A stretch of 64,000 bases of DNA, from the NCBI GenBank assembly GCA_034440575.1, contig JAOTOL010001388.1, positions 366,001 to 430,000 on the forward strand. Direction: 5' to 3'. The notes beneath the pieces were generated by a model. That model saw only the letters and a list, made by a program, of their open reading frames with translations. It made no database searches and was not told the origin of the DNA. Position 1 is the stretch's first letter, and each line of letters begins with the position of its first letter. The position numbers and the translations under genes are program-made. The stretch is from Imbricaverruca yamaguchii. Its lineage: Eukaryota; Arthropoda; Thecostraca; Neoverrucidae. Positions 34,135 to 47,101 of the stretch are shown here, piece by piece.

Positions 34135-35690
34135 CCTGCACACCTATTTGACCACCTCACAAGACGCCCTAGTCTCTCCCAGTGGTCTGCACTGGCTTGC
34201 CAGAGAGCGCTGCTGCAGTCGACAGGGCCGGGGCTGTGTGTCTCCGTGGGCGCCTGAGCACACCAAGTGCAAAATGATCACCCATAGCGCCTATCGAGCA
34301 TCCAAAAGAAAACAATCAACATGTAGAAATTGTCTTCAGAATGTATTTCCTCCAATGAACCAGAAAAACTGGAATGAAGTATGGAAGCAATATCGGCGGC
34401 AGCGGTTTGTCTGGCCTACGTCACACCAGCCCAGCTGCACGCTGCATGCTGGGTAATATTGCAGTCACTGGAGCAGCACATTGTTAATGCCCTACTGAAG
34501 AAGGCTACCAGCATGCGTGGGGTATGAATTGAACTAGACAACCATTCATTCGCTCATTTGCTTTTCGCCTTCGCGCGAAATGCACGGTACCGTGTTAATG
34601 TTACCCTACTTTATTTCCTATCATCCCGCAATCCTTGCTTCTCTGACGAGAATGCATCCATGGAATGCTGGCTATACGACAAGCATGAGGTTATGTCAGC
34701 TTAGGTTAGGTCAGCTTATGTTTTTTTCGACCTATTCGGTATATAACCTAACGTAACGTATTCTAGCCCAAACTAACCCAAACCAATAAATGGATGGTGA
34801 TCACAAAATCTGTCATTAATAGACATCCCTTGCAGGAAGGGTTAGCATAATAGGATGATATGAATCTATTCGGGTGAACTTTGCACAACGATATGGTGTA
34901 CAACGATACTGTTGCACACCATACGGTACGGAACGGTATTTTACTGTTACTCTACCGAAGAAGAAAAACAATAATGGTAAAACATGACAAGACAACCTGC
35001 TCCGAACGATGCGAAGATGTGAACATTTTACTCCTTTGACTATAATGCTTGAATGAATAAAATGGACCTAATGATAAATCAACAACATGGATGAGAGTTA
35101 TGGGTGAGTAAAGCACGGACACCATTAAGTAGCCACATTAGTCATACCTAAAGATCACATGCATGTGCCTGAACTAAAATGGTCCAACCAAGCACCCCTC
35201 CCCTTGACTATGTCACTGCACAAATGACTGTGCCTATTGATTTGTCACCTGCTCCCTTTATTTCCTGGCCATAACCCTGAGTGCGCCACTGGGCATGGGA
35301 CACTGCAAGGACGTGGGGCCATGCGGCCTGGATTGGTAGTTCCCTTCCAAGATAACTTAATTCTCAAGGTCTAAAAATACATTCGCTTGAAGCTGTTCTT
35401 AAAATAGAATGAAATCAAAGTAAAAAGTAATCTTAAAATAATACGAATAAAATTAAATAAAAAGTTGGATAGTTTTTGTTTTGTTTTGGGGACGTAAGTC
35501 GGTTGGGTTCAGAGGACTTCTTTCCACGCACATTTTTAGTCCTCTTCTCGGGATCCTTTATAGTGTACGCACTCCAACATATACGCACCCGGCAGAGGTT
35601 CGACTTTTCCGCGCCGCTGCAAAACGCTCGCGCGTCCTGTCGCAGCACGTTGTTCACATGGCCGAGCTACCCGGACCTCTAGGTTCCGGA
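34135..35690. other. Non-coding, unique
   Basis: No exon or element is recognised. TTAGGTTAGGTCAGC-like words near 34695 echo those at 25370-25460. Confidence 0.5.
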
Positions 35691-35694
35691 GAAA

Positions 35695-36100
35695 CAGAGG
35701 GCTGCTCCGGTGAACAGAGGACTGCTCCGGTGAACAGAGGACTGTTCCGGAGAAACAGAGGAGTGCTCCAGTGAACACAGAGGACTGCTCCGGAGAAACA
35801 GAGGACTGCTCCGGAGAAACAGAGTGCTGCTCCCGTGAACACAGGACTGCTCCGGTGAACAGAGGATTGCGCCGGTGAACAGAGGACTCCTCAGGTGAAC
35901 AGAGAACTGCGCCTGTATAGAGAGGACTGCGCCGGTGAACATAGGACTGCTCCGGTGAACATAGGATTGCGCCGGTGAACAGAGGACTCCTCAGGTGAGC
36001 AGAGGACTGCGCCGGTGAAGAGAGGACTGCTCCAGTGAACAGAGGACTGCTCAGGTGAACAGAGGACTGCTCCGGTGAACAGAGGACTGCCCCAGTGACA
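35695..36100. repeat. 20-bp minisatellite (AGAGGACTGCTCCGGTGAAC)
   Basis: About 19 units alternate TCCGGTGAAC, GCCGGTGAAC and TCAGGTGAAC. Minus frames of SPEQSSVHRR type are artefacts. Confidence 0.95.
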
Positions 36101-36279
36101 CGGGGCGTGGTCGTGTCCTCGGGGCGCACCACCGGACCGAAGGGTCTGCTGCAGGGTAGTGTTCGTGAAGCGGATGTCGCGAACGATGGTCGTCATGCGT
36201 TAATCCCACGGCACGGTGGACACTGCCCAGGTGGTGTCTTATCCGTGATGGGAGCCGACCACGGCCATGTACAGTGCCA

Positions 36280-36680
36280 CTCGGTCCGCCTGCCCCGCCT
36301 GGTCCGCCTGGCCACGTGCGGTTCCACCTGGTCCGCCTGGCCACGTGCGGTTCCACCTGGTCCGCCTGGCCGCGTGCGGTTCCACCTGGTCCGCCTGGCC
36401 ACGTGCGGTTCCACCTGGTCCGCCTGGCCCACATGGCCTGCCTGGCCCACATGGTCCGCCTGCCCCACCTGGTCTGCCTGGCCACGTGTGGTGCCACCTG
36501 GTCCGCCTGGCCACGTGCGGTTCCACCTGGTCCGCCTCCCACGTGCAGTGGCACATGGCCCACATGGTCCGCCTGGCCCACATGGCCTGCCTGACCCACA
36601 TGGTCCCCTGGGCCACATGGCCTGCCTGGTCATGTGTGGTGCCCCATGCGGTGCCACGTACAGTGCCACATGGCCCACAT
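36280..36680. repeat. 29-bp minisatellite (GGTCCGCCTGGCCACGTGCG)
   Basis: About 13 units combine GGTCCGCCTGGCCACGTGCG and GTTCCACCT, turning into GGCCCACATGG.CTGCC variants. Both strands are open in several frames for this reason. Confidence 0.94.
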
Positions 36681-36814
36681 GACCGGCCTCTTGCCCTCGC
36701 TCGTTCCAGCGTCCCCAACGGCACCTTACATTGGCACGAATTAAACTGAAGTTGGTTCTTGTAACGCTCACATCTATAAATATATAGCACGTGTTTCTTT
36801 CCAGTTCTATGATT

Positions 36815-37095
36815 AGTAGTGGAGTCGACTATGGCTTAGCTCTGTGGGGATGTTATTTTAACCGTTGTAGAGGCGGTTATGGCCAAGTTCAGTGGAGGAC
36901 ACCTGCCTAATCGGTGGTGGAGGAGATTATGACTTAGTTCAACAATGACTAGTTTATCGGCAGTAGAGTCGATTATGGTCAATTCAGTGGGAGAAAGTAC
37001 TGTTATCGGTAGTGGCGGCGATTATTGCTAAGCTCATTGGAGTAACGTTCTGTCATCGGCAGTGGAGGCGATTATGGCTTGGTTCAGGACGGACA
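36815..37095. repeat. Degenerate repeat, about 60 bp
   Basis: Five diverged copies of GGCAGTGGAGGCGATTATGG followed by CTTGGTTCAG and TGTTATC. Confidence 0.7.
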
Positions 37096-37724
37096 AGCCC
37101 TGTTACCCTTCAAGCTGGGACAAGCTGTCGCCATTCTGTTTTTTTTTGGCAACGCTCCTGTGACCATGCATCGCGCATCTGAATATCAATATGTCACACG
37201 TAGCCATAAAGCATATCCTGATCCTGCTTCGCACTGTGCATAGTCGATACTTACTTGCCAAGCGCGTCGACAGGTCTGCACAGTCCAGAGCAGCATGACA
37301 AGCACAAGACACGGGTCAGTCCAGCGAACACCCACACATACTTCGTGTCGCAGGTCACTGTGTCATCGAATGTGAACTGGACAGGGGCGGGCAGACCCGA
37401 ATGGGCTGACGAGGCTGTGCAAACGAGGCCGAGGCAACTCCTTATGGGGGCAGTATTGGCTTCGGTGGGCCGAATATGGGAAGTGGATTCCCGCAGTGGA
37501 TTGGATTAGCATAGCATGCTCGGTGACTTTCCATTACCTCCACGTGAGATTCTTCCGCATTGAGCCATATTCCGAAAGATACCGAATCTTCTCCATACCG
37601 AATCCTCCATGACACTGAAGGACGCCACAGTTTACGATTGGATAAAGCGGCAAAACTTGTAGCGAGGGTAGTGGCGAAATGCCAACTCATCTGCTTGGAA
37701 CTGCTTGGATCTGTGAACAACTGC
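37096..37724. other. Non-coding, unique
   Basis: No recognised feature. Confidence 0.55.
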
Positions 37725-37968
37725 GGAGATGAGTGGAGTGGAGTGAAGTGGAGTGGAGTGAAGTGGTGAAGTGGAGTAAAGTATAGTAGAGTAGAGTAGA
37801 GTAGAGTAGAGTAGAGCAGAGTAGAGTAGAGCAGATTAGAGTAGAGTAGAGTAGAGTAGAGTGGAGTGGAGTGGAGTGGAGTGGAGTGGAGTGGAGTGGA
37901 GTGGAGTGGAGTGGAGTGGAGTGGAGTGGAGTGGAGTGGAGTGGAGTGGAGTGGAGTGGAGTGGAGTG
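37725..37968. repeat. (GAGTG)n / (GAGTA)n pentamer array
   Basis: The distal half is pure GTGGA and the proximal half changes to GTAGA, which suggests stepwise spread of one variant. Confidence 0.97.
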
Positions 37969-38034
37969 GTCAGCTGTGCCCATGGCACTGGCTTTCCAAA
38001 CTAGTTGAGTCCCGATCGATCCAATGCTATTCAT

Positions 38035-38465
38035 CTCCGTAAAGGTGATGATTGTTCAGGTAGCGTCATCATAGTACGTAGCTATAGCTGTTCAAGTAGC
38101 GTCGTCATCGTACTCAGCCATAGCTGCCCCAGTAACGTAATCATAATACGCAGCGATATCTGTTCAGGTGGCAACATCATAATATGCAGCTATAGCTGTG
38201 CTAGCAGTAGCAGCAACAGTAGCAGCAGTAGCAGCAACAGTTGCAGCAGTAGCATGACGAAAGGGTCGACGTGACGCACCACTACCAAAGATGTGCCGCA
38301 CGAAACCACACAAAATAGACAACCTTCCACACAAAATCGCACCAATTCTGGACGAACTTCTGCGCCAGAACGCACCAAAGCAGGATGAAATTCTGAGCCA
38401 GAATGCACCGACCCTAGATGAACACCTACGCCAAACCACAACAATAATAGGTGAAAAACTGCACT
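38035..38465. repeat. Three adjacent short repeats (36-bp, AGC-rich, 33-bp)
   Basis: Bases 38040-38195 repeat a 36-50-bp unit with AGCGTCATCAT and AGCTATAGCTGTTCA. Bases 38198-38255 are (AGCAGTAGCAGCAACAGT)n. Bases 38340-38440 hold three 33-bp copies of CACCAA..CTGGACGAA.TTCTG with CGCCAGAACG. Confidence 0.85.
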
Positions 38466-39145
38466 AAATCACACCAACCTTGATGATTTACGGCCCGAAC
38501 CACTTACACATTCTCATTACATATGAGAAAGTGTAACGTGATGCTACTCCCAATCACATAAATAAGCCAACCATGCATCATATTTGTAGATAAAAGATTT
38601 AGCCGTAGACCACCTGCAAACAAAGAGCATCCACAGATACTACATGCAGAAAAAAAACACCTTCCAGTTGATTCACTCAGCTACATAAAACAATCAGTTC
38701 AGCTTACGGTGTATGACAGGTTGTGTGTTTGACTAAGGATCTTGTAGGAATATTTATGGTTCCCTCCGTCACAGCAGGGGCCTTTTCTACGGTTCCGGCC
38801 CCCACCTCTTTGTCGGCCCAGGCAGATAATTGCACACAAGGGGGCAAGGAGCACGTGCCTTCTCATAGCATGGCAAGGGGCCTATTCGAGAGGGGAAATA
38901 CATTTTGAAAAGCGCCTTTCAAATGATTTTGTATGCATTCAAAATACATAACACGACAATCGGCTGGTGGAAAGTTTCGATGTTTGAATGTCAACAAAAA
39001 TTCTTCAAGAATTTGGGGGTGGGGTGGGTTGGGGAGGGGCAGTGGGGATTAATGAGTTCCTTGGACTTGATGGGGCTCCGGTCCTACTTGAAATATGATG
39101 GTTTTAGTGAGCTGCCCCCCCCCCGCCCCGGAGCCTGAGAGGCCT
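38466..39145. other. Non-coding, unique
   Basis: No exon is recognised. G- and C-rich homopolymer runs lie near 39020-39125. Confidence 0.55.
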
Positions 39146-39149
39146 GATG

Positions 39150-39880
39150 GAAGCTAGGGGGCAGTGTGAATTGCCCCCGGACAGGTGTGAGGGGCCCCTG
39201 GTGGGCTAATGTCAAGGACCCCGGGGTCGATTAAAAGAGCCCGGGCTGGTGTAGACAGTCTCGGGTCGATGAAGGTCCCCAAGTTGATGGAGAGTGTTCA
39301 CGGGCCGGGGCTGAGGACTTCGGGTCGGGCCAGAGTGAAGGGTCTCTGGCGGACCGAGGGGTCCCAGGTCGATGGAATGCTTCCAAGCTGACAGACTGGG
39401 CCCAGTCAGTAAAAAGAGTCTCTGAGCTAACAGAGAGGGGCTCTGAGGTGGCGGAAGGGCCACCTGAACCGACGGGATCACCCTCTTCCGACAGAGAGGG
39501 CCCTAGTCACCGTATAAAAAAAAATTCCCGGCTATCGGAAAAGGCTCCGAACCGACACGAAAGGCACTTGGACCGCTGGACGAACGCAAGCCAACATGAA
39601 GGGCCCTGTAATTACACATCGGCTGGCCCTGGATCGCGCAAAGGGCTCTCGGCCTGACAGAGTGGGTCCCGACCAATGAGGAGAGCCTCTGAGTCAACGA
39701 AAGGGGCTCCTGGACCGACGAAAAGGGCCCCTGCAAGATAGAGGCAGGCACAGGCAGACAGACAGATACAGAGGTCTGTCTCTGTCTGTCTCTGTCTGTC
39801 TCTGTCTGTCTCTGTCTGTCTCTGTCTGTCTCTGTCTCTGTCTGTATCTGTCTGTCTCTGTCTATGCTTGTCTCTGCTTT
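39150..39880. repeat. Degenerate repeat of about 30 bp followed by (TCTCTGTCTG)n
   Basis: Bases 39150-39740 hold diverged units with GGGCCCCTGG, CGATGGA and GACCGACGAAAAGGGCCC. Bases 39773-39880 are a TCTGTCTGTC microsatellite. Confidence 0.75.
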
Positions 39881-40004
39881 CCTGTCTTTATGTCTGTCTT
39901 GATCTCCTAACATGGGACCCTATGTGGTGAGCGCCACCAACCAAATCGACAGCACTCATTTCTTCCACACATTGGACCCACCGACAGTTTTCAAGCTTCT
40001 CCAC

Positions 40005-40420
40005 CTATGGCGCCCACCTTTCCAAACTGCGCGAGGCGGCCGGCGTCCGGCCCGTTCGCCAGCCATCTGCTGGCTCGAGGGAGAGCATCCTGCTGGCTGG
40101 AGCGCCGGCCAGACGGCCGCGTCGTCCAGGAGGTGCCGGTACGCACGCCGACGGCAGACGTGCCGACGGCCACAGCCCGACTGCATCGATTGGACATTAC
40201 GGCGGCCGCAGCAGCGCCAACAGCCCGTCGAAACGCTCACCTCGACAAAAACAAAGCGGCCGCGGCCCCGCAGGGATCGTTATGACTGTGCGGCGGCCCT
40301 GATTGGGGCTTATTAGTCGGCGGACGCCGGGCGGCAGCCATTTTGTGCGTGACGTCACCTGGGCGGCGCACCTGACAGCTGTTCGGCCGTCTTCTTATCT
40401 GGATTGTTTAATTTCCGCTG
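40005..40420. other. GC-rich island with E-box and CRE motifs
   Basis: CpG-rich unique DNA. The segment near 40330-40390 packs GCCATTTTGTG, GTGACGTCAC, CACCTGGGCGG, GCACCTGACAGCTG and then TTTAATTTCCGC. Dense E-boxes (CANCTG) and a CRE core resemble a neural enhancer. This is an inference from motifs only. Confidence 0.35.
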
Positions 40421-42837
40421 CACCCATCGGGCGAACGCCCACCATTGTCAAGTGCCACAAGATGTGGGCATTGTTGCGAGCGCTTTGTGCTGCTCCAGCG
40501 GCATACGCTGAGATGGGAACGCGCTGTATTTCCTGAAGTCCTCGTGCAAGCCAATCACGAACAATACCGTAGAAACTTGCCTTCCAACCAAGAGACGTCT
40601 AATTTTCACAAGTTGAAATTAAGAGATAAGGAGGCCACCTTGGAAGCTATTTCTTTCGCGACAACGCCGTACGGTTAATACCTAACGTTGCCGAATGCTG
40701 TTACCTGGCAGACCTCCCCATTATTTGCGCGTCTCATGTAAACGAACAACGTCCTTGAAATGGGGCGAATGGGGTATACAGCCCCATTTTGAGTTTTCCA
40801 ATGACAGAATAGCGCAAGTGTGCATCGGTCTGGGATACAGAAGTAAACGCTTCTACCCAGGTTTACCCAGTACCCAGACTCAAAGTTTCTACCCCCATGC
40901 ACCCAGGACAGTGGATTCTTAATTTATTAAAGGGCTTGCGATGGCAGACTTTTTGCTGAACGTGATTAGGTTTTGGTCCCCATCTTCAGGAAAAGTTTTT
41001 GTCTCAGGAAAAAAGTTGTCCATCGGGGAAGGAGGGTTAGAGCGGAAGCTACCTTCGGTGGTTTTGTGCCGCAAAAGGAAAACATCGCAAAGTTGCAGCA
41101 CGTGGTCAACTTCTGGAACTCTATATTCAATCAGCTGATAATTATAAAATGTACTAGAGGTACTTCTAGATGTTGTGCGCCGTCTTGCATAGCATCTTGA
41201 AGGCCACATATTCATAAGATCCCATGCGAATGTTACCTTGCTCTACGAACATTATGGTGCTTTCAGAAGCTTGAAGCGTAGTACAATGCAAATCCGAACA
41301 AGTACAATTGAAGGAGCCTGACCTTGGAATTACTTACGAAGTTGAAGTTGAAGTTGAAGTTACTTTAAAAGGTAACTTCAACGTGAAAAGCGACTGTTTA
41401 CTTCTAAAAGGAGCGAAAAGTTTGCTTCATACGGTGGGGTGGGGGAAGGGGGCAAGTTCCACTCCCTCCGAGATGCGTGCATGCCATTTTCTAACCATCA
41501 TCTGCTCTGGAACTCTGAAACGTGGCGACTCTTCCTAACGATTAAAAAAGCTATTATGTCATTAGGAATAAGCATAGTGATTCGAGAGTAGGTCTTGGGA
41601 AGAAATTTCGCGATAAAATTTCCGTCAGTTTTACTGCTTCTATGAAAGTTAAATCATCCATTGATATAACAAGCCTGATGGGTCCCAAAACCAGAGTGCG
41701 AATGCAATACTGCTGCCGACTTGTCTTCGGTGATACGACTGCGAACGCAAATACTGCGACTCGACGTTACTGATAAGCGACAAAACTGCGACTACAAGAA
41801 TTGCGACAAGACATTATGGATGGAGAAAAAATGGAACTTCGTCCCTGTTTACTGCAATACGAAGGCAGAAAGGCAGCGAAAAGACTTTATTGGCATAAGC
41901 ATATGGTAACCCTGACAGTGTAGCACAATTTCCTATGCTTCGCAGCACGAGGGGAGCGACATCTTTTTTTCTCTTCTTTTTATAAATTCCCTAAACCATT
42001 AATAAGTCGGCAGCAGTTGCCTTCAATACCAGTACGACCTAATTACGTCAAATTCCAGGGATGAGTGTAGGTCATGATATTCAGGTCAAGGTAGATCACA
42101 CCACTCCCGCTCGTGTTTCTTGCTGGACAGATCCCGCCACCAGATATTAGTAAAGGATGTTCCTGAAGCCCCCCAGACAATTAGTAAAGCTAGTAACGTC
42201 GTCGAGGGCTCCAGAAAAGACTGTGCTATAGGTGTTAATGGGGAAATAATATAGAAATCCATAATCTTGCACAGGCATTTCCTAAACTATTACTACCATA
42301 AGGAGAAGAGATGAACCAAGTATGAAGAAATGATGATGATAATTGGGGGTTTGGGCGCATCGACCAAGGTATGAAGAAAGAAAAAGAAAAGGAAACATGA
42401 TGATCACAAGATCTTGACCCTCCCAGCTTTGCAAACCCTGCGAATGTAAACACTGCTACGCGATGTTACTGCTACGCGAAAAACTCCAACGCTATCCGCC
42501 TACAACCAATATAAAAAGCGAATTATCTGCACACCGACGCAGGACAAAAAAAACTTTTCGAACGTTGTTTATCGGACCTATGGTATCGAAAACGAACTGC
42601 TTAAATCCCCAGCGCAGAACAGTTCACCCTCATCAAATACGTCTCGGTAAGACCCCCCATTCCATGCAATCGGCTTGATTGTACGTCGCGGTACTGAGGG
42701 AGCACTGGGGGCCTTTCCTCCATGGGAAGATGGCGCTATTCTGGCCGGGAAGAATCGAGATGCGAAGGTTGAAGTGCATCCCTCCCATGCTCCCCATCCC
42801 GCTCAATTGACTGTTCAGCCAAGGATGCTTGCTGTGT
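40421..42837. other. Non-coding, unique
   Basis: No exon is recognised. A small perfect hairpin (GTTGAAGTTAC / GTAACTTCAAC, 8-nt loop) lies at 41353-41382 next to a short GTTGAA repeat. AGGTCA half-sites occur near 42068-42090. Confidence 0.5.
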
Positions 42838-43230
42838 GACTGCGGGCTTGAGTTGGGCACTTGCTGTGCGACTGCGGGCTTTAGTTGCGTGCTTGCTGTG
42901 TGGCTGTTGGCTTTAGTTGCACGCTTGCTGTGTGGCTGTCGGCTTTAGTTGCGTGCTTTTTGTGTGGCTGTTGGCTTTAGTTGCGTGCTTGCTGTGTGGC
43001 TGTCGGCTTTAGTTGCACGCTTGCTGTGTGGCTGTCGGCTTTAGTTGCGTGCTTGCTGTGTGGCTGTCGGCTTTAGTTGCACGCTTGCTGTGTGGCTGTC
43101 GGCTTTAGTTGCGTGCTTGCTGTGTGGCTGTCGGCTTTAGTTGCGTGCTTGCTGTGTGGCTGTCGGCTTTAGTTGCGTGCTTGCTGTGTGGCTGTCGGCT
43201 TTAGTTGCGTGCTTGCTGTGTGGCTGTCAG
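42838..43230. repeat. 32-bp minisatellite (GCTTGCTGTGTGGCTGTCGG)
   Basis: About 12 units of GCTTGCTGTGTGGCTGTCGG with CTTTAGTTGCGT or CTTTAGTTGCAC. The two tail variants alternate in the middle of the array. Confidence 0.96.
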
Positions 43231-43399
43231 TGAATTGGTGCACCACTCGCCTGCCATGACTGCCGACAATATCAGCTCAACGACGCTTAGTCTCACAACT
43301 GATAATTGAATGTTAGCGAGCGCTCTGGGGCCGCAATGATCGCTTCTGTGAAATATTGATGTCCAATTTCGACTCTGATAGCTTATCTGCCATGTGAGG

Positions 43400-43560
43400 G
43401 GCAATTGATGGCCCGCTGGGAGTCCATACGGCGCGCGGCCCGCTCAGGACAATAACGGGCGACAAAATTGGGAGGATCGACCCGACAATGATCGGCCGAT
43501 TGGCTCTTGACGTTCCAAAACGGGCCGACTGCCGAGCGCAGTGTGAGCGGTGGTGTTCTC
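43400..43560. other. GC-rich island with ACAAT and ATTGG motifs
   Basis: It contains GGACAATAACGGGCGACAAA and GACAATGATCGGCCGATTGG. ACAAT(G/A) resembles SOX sites. The regulatory role is inferred. Confidence 0.3.
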
Positions 43561-43744
43561 AGAACATATAGTGATGACAGTGTTCGCGGCGCGCAATAAC
43601 ACCGACATCGCTGTGGCGTTGGAGGTTTCGGTGAGCGGGGTGGGGGCTAATAGCTTCTAACAGTTCTGTGTAGTTGGGTGTTGAAGAACTAACACCGTCA
43701 AACATAAGGTAAACGGCCGATAATACTTTGGGAGGCACTTTATA

Positions 43745-43746
<2 letters not shown>

Positions 43747-43782
<36 letters not shown>
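43747..43782. repeat. (TA)n microsatellite
   Basis: About 18 TA dinucleotides. Confidence 0.95.
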
Positions 43783-43785
<3 letters not shown>

Positions 43786-44689
43786 GCATCTGACAATTTG
43801 CATGCACAGTAATGTGCGCACTTGCCAATTCATCTTCTATTTAGAGAACCTGCTCCCATGGAAAATGATCGTGGAAGGGGCTGATCAGTATTGGAGTATG
43901 CAACGTCAAAAAACATTCAGGTGGCAGAGGTCGGCCTGAAGTCTACCATGCTAAAATCTAAACTAATTTGAGACTAAAGCGAGAATGGGTGTTCAGCTGT
44001 AGCCTCTTCCCACAATCCCAAGCCGGTAGGGAACTCCATCAACTCCGTATCCCTTTTGTTGGTCGCGTCTGCGCCGCCCTGAGCCTCTCCAGCAGCTGGT
44101 GCGTACCGCGGCACCGAATAAAGCCGGCACTGGCGCTATTGACTGGGGATCCGCCGTGCAGAAAATTAGCGAAGACGTTCGGGGCGTGAGCACCGCGCTG
44201 TTGCCATGGCGACAGCTATCGATTACGCTCTTGTACTCTAGTCGCGGCATACTAGGTATTTCGCAAACACTGCCCGCCGCAGCGAATGGGCGCGACCGGG
44301 CGGGTAGGGATTGTCAAACCGTCACCGAAGAGAGTACACGACGGGGTGGATTAGGGAGCACAAATTTGGATATTTGTATGTACAATTTTCCTGACCTAGA
44401 AATGCACATTTGTATTATCATGGGAGAGGGAGCAGGTTCATTCCTAAGAGCATCCCCTGGCTAGGCTAATGACCAGGTTGTGGCGCACATTTGTGACACA
44501 AACCATCTGTGACACAAACTATCTGTGACGCAAACCATCTGTGACACAGTAAGTGTAGAAACGGTGCTGGGTCAAAACAGAATGCAATTTTCATGAGTCA
44601 TGACCAAGTGAACATTGCGAATCGTTCCAATTTGGTGAGCTGGTTGCGTTGTGCCATTCAACAGCTGAGTTAGTTGTGCTGCACCGTGC
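43783..44689. other. Non-coding; short 16-bp repeat at 44478-44548
   Basis: Bases 44478-44548 repeat CATCTGTGACACAAAC four times. The rest is unique with no exon recognised. Confidence 0.5.
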
Positions 44690-45140
44690 ATCAACGCAAC
44701 ACGACCGATCCCGTCGCCGGTGTCGACGTGGCACGGAGCCCAGCTGGAGGGGGGGCGCACCGAACCTCATTTGCCGTAATCGAGCCGGCCGATTGGAGTC
44801 GGCCTAAGCCGGCCAAAGAGCCGCCATTTGGTGCTGAGGTGGCGTGCCGGCCGGCCCGGATTTGCCAAAGCCGATAATTGTCAGTCAGGGTCGGTGGGGC
44901 GCGTCGCCGCCCGCTCACCGCCCGCTCACCGCCCGCTCACGGCTAGCTCACGGCCAGCTCACGCGGCTTACATCCGCGTCAGCGCGGGGGTCGGCCGAGC
45001 CCCGGCGGCGCTCGACACGAGATGGCGTGCCTGTCGGCCGTCGGCCGCACCCCCTCCACACACACACACCTCTCGCTTCACTGGCACTCACCGGACTGGT
45101 GGAGTAACGGCATCCGTCCGCTCCACTCGGGGTAGTAAAT
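44690..45140. other. GC-rich island with CGCCCGCTCAC repeat
   Basis: CpG-rich DNA has GCCGTAATCGAGCCGGCCGATTGG. At 44908-44965 there is a short 10-11-bp repeat (GCCCGCTCACC, then GCTAGCTCACG). No exon is recognised. Confidence 0.3.
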
Positions 45141-45504
45141 AACACACTTCGGGTTTTGTTTTGCCGTGCAAGGTGTGCGAATGTGTTGGCGGATGGTGTG
45201 GGGCGGACCTCCTACAGACCAGAACTTTTTTGTTTGTTTCCATTAATCATGTGCTCGTATGCCATTTCGTGTTACCACAAGCGTAGCGGGAAGTGAACTG
45301 AGAAGTGGTGGTGGCTGCAATGCACAGTTCAAGTCTGTGGCATTGCCAACGTTGCTTCTGATCAGCCTTGGCTTCCTATTTACATCTACCGTTATCGGGT
45401 GTTCAGTACTCACCCGGTGAATACTTCAGCATCGTCAGTCAAGTCAGAGACGGAACCAGGATTCACTAGTCACGAGGTGGATACTTCGACACAGTCAGTC
45501 AAGT

Positions 45505-45808
45505 CAGTGGCGGATCCAGGAGTTATCATGGGATAGGGCACATTCATCTGAAGGGCATCATCTGCGGGCAAATCCGTTGGGCGGGATTGGGCCAGTGGGA
45601 TGGTGCATTCGATACCGAAGGAGTACCTTTTCATACCGAAGGAGTACCTTTTCCTCTAAAAGAGTAGACTGACTAAAAAATCAGTTGAGCGGGAGGGGTG
45701 GTGTGGGGCGGGAAGTGCACGAGCCTTCCTGAATGTATGCCTTGTCCGGCTGTAGGAACGTCGTCCGTCCACGGCACATGCCCCAGTGCCCCTCTGTATC
45801 CGCCTCTG
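45505..45808. mobile_element. hAT-type MITE (candidate)
   Basis: The ends are CAGTGGCGGATCCAGGAG and, inverted from the right, CAGAGGCGGATACAGAGG. The flanks AGTCAAGT and AGCTAAGT agree at six of eight positions. The left flank and end are also partly duplicated about 60 bp upstream (AGTCAAGTCAGAGACGGAAC), so the target duplication is not certain. There is no coding content. Confidence 0.55.
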
Positions 45809-46149
45809 AGCTAAGTGTCGATGAAGCAGAGCGTTGGACAGCGACACTTCCCTAGGCTTTGCTTGACGCGGAGATCCAAAGCCACCACCATGAGCTTATT
45901 CCACCGTCGACCACCCCGGTTTGACCACTTTCTGCCATTCCTCCACGCAGATGACAAACTGAGCTGTGCTCTGAGCGCCGCTACAACGGGCGCGAAGCAC
46001 GACATGCGAGGTCGCGTCACATGGGACCTAGTTGCAATGATTCCGGTGCCATTGCAGTCGGCTACTGGCTCTGTCCTTGGCAACGTCCTCACGGTGCGCA
46101 ACGGAAAGGCAATAGCTTGACTATCACCGGGGCACTTGGCATCCCACAA

Positions 46150-46760
46150 CGCTACCAATGTGGCCTGCAACAGTGTGGCGATGAACCAGTGTGGCACTGT
46201 AGCAGTGTGACATTGCATCAGTGTGACACTGTACCAGTGTGACGTAGCAGTGTGACACAGCATCATATCGGTACCGTTTCACACTGTTACAGTGCCACAT
46301 TGCTTCAGCGTCACATTGTAAGAGTGTGACAATGTAGCAGTATGATAATGTACCAGTGTGACAATGTAGCAGTGTGATGCTGTACCAGTGTGACAATGTA
46401 GCAGTTTGATGCTGCGCCAGCGTGAAAATATAGAAGTGTGATGCTGCACCAGGCTGACAATGTAGCAGTGTGATGATTTACCAGTGTGAAAATGTAGCAG
46501 TGTGAAACTGTATCGATGTGATGTTGCACCATTGTGACAATGTACCAGTGGGATGTTGTACCAGTGTGGCAATGTAGCAGTGTGATACCGTATGAGTGCT
46601 GCAGTGTTGCACTGGATCACTGCTATGCTGCACCATTGTGGCACCGTACCAGTGCCGGCGCGACACTGTGCCGGCGTGAGCCACTGTACCAGCATGAAAT
46701 CGTATGCACCATTATGGCACCATACTTCAACGTGGCAGTGTGCCAGCATGGTGCCACAGT
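46150..46760. repeat. 16-bp degenerate minisatellite (CAGTGTGACAATGTAG)
   Basis: About 37 diverged units of CAGTGTGACAATGTAG and CAGTGTGATGCTGTAC. Minus frames of SHCYSVTLVQCHTAT type are repeat artefacts. Confidence 0.93.
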
Positions 46761-46900
46761 AGTGTGACATCGGACCCTGCACGTGGCATCCAGTACCGGC
46801 CACCCGCTTCTGACCAGTCACAGATGAGCTTCGCTAAGCTGTGACTGGCCAGCCACCGCCTGGCCTCGTTACACCCTGAGTTCAGTGCAGCATAAACGGT

Positions 46901-47093
46901 CAGGGAAAATCCAGAAATTGTCACGGGATACGTTTCCTCGGACGGACGTCTTTGACGGAAATGATCGTGCTGGGTAGACTCGAAGCTTCCTGAAGTGGCA
47001 CTTTGCCAACCGGAGAGAGGACACGTTTCGATGGTGGGGATGGGGAGCCATGCTCTCAGTACCCCTCCCTGTATTCGTCCCTGTAACGGTTAT
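46901..47093. mobile_element. Short hAT-type MITE (candidate)
   Basis: The left end is CAGGGAAAATCCAGAAAT and the inverted right end CAGGGACGAATACAGGGAG; 13 of the first 19 positions agree. The flanks TAAACGGT and TAACGGTT differ by one shift. Both ends resemble the lone ends at 50151 and 56287. Confidence 0.5.
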
Positions 47094-47101
47094 CTGTTTG
47101 G

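Noticed and set aside
41353..41382. Hairpin resembling a terminator
   Set aside because: It is a perfect 11-bp stem beside a short GTTGAA repeat, in intron DNA with no gene ending there.
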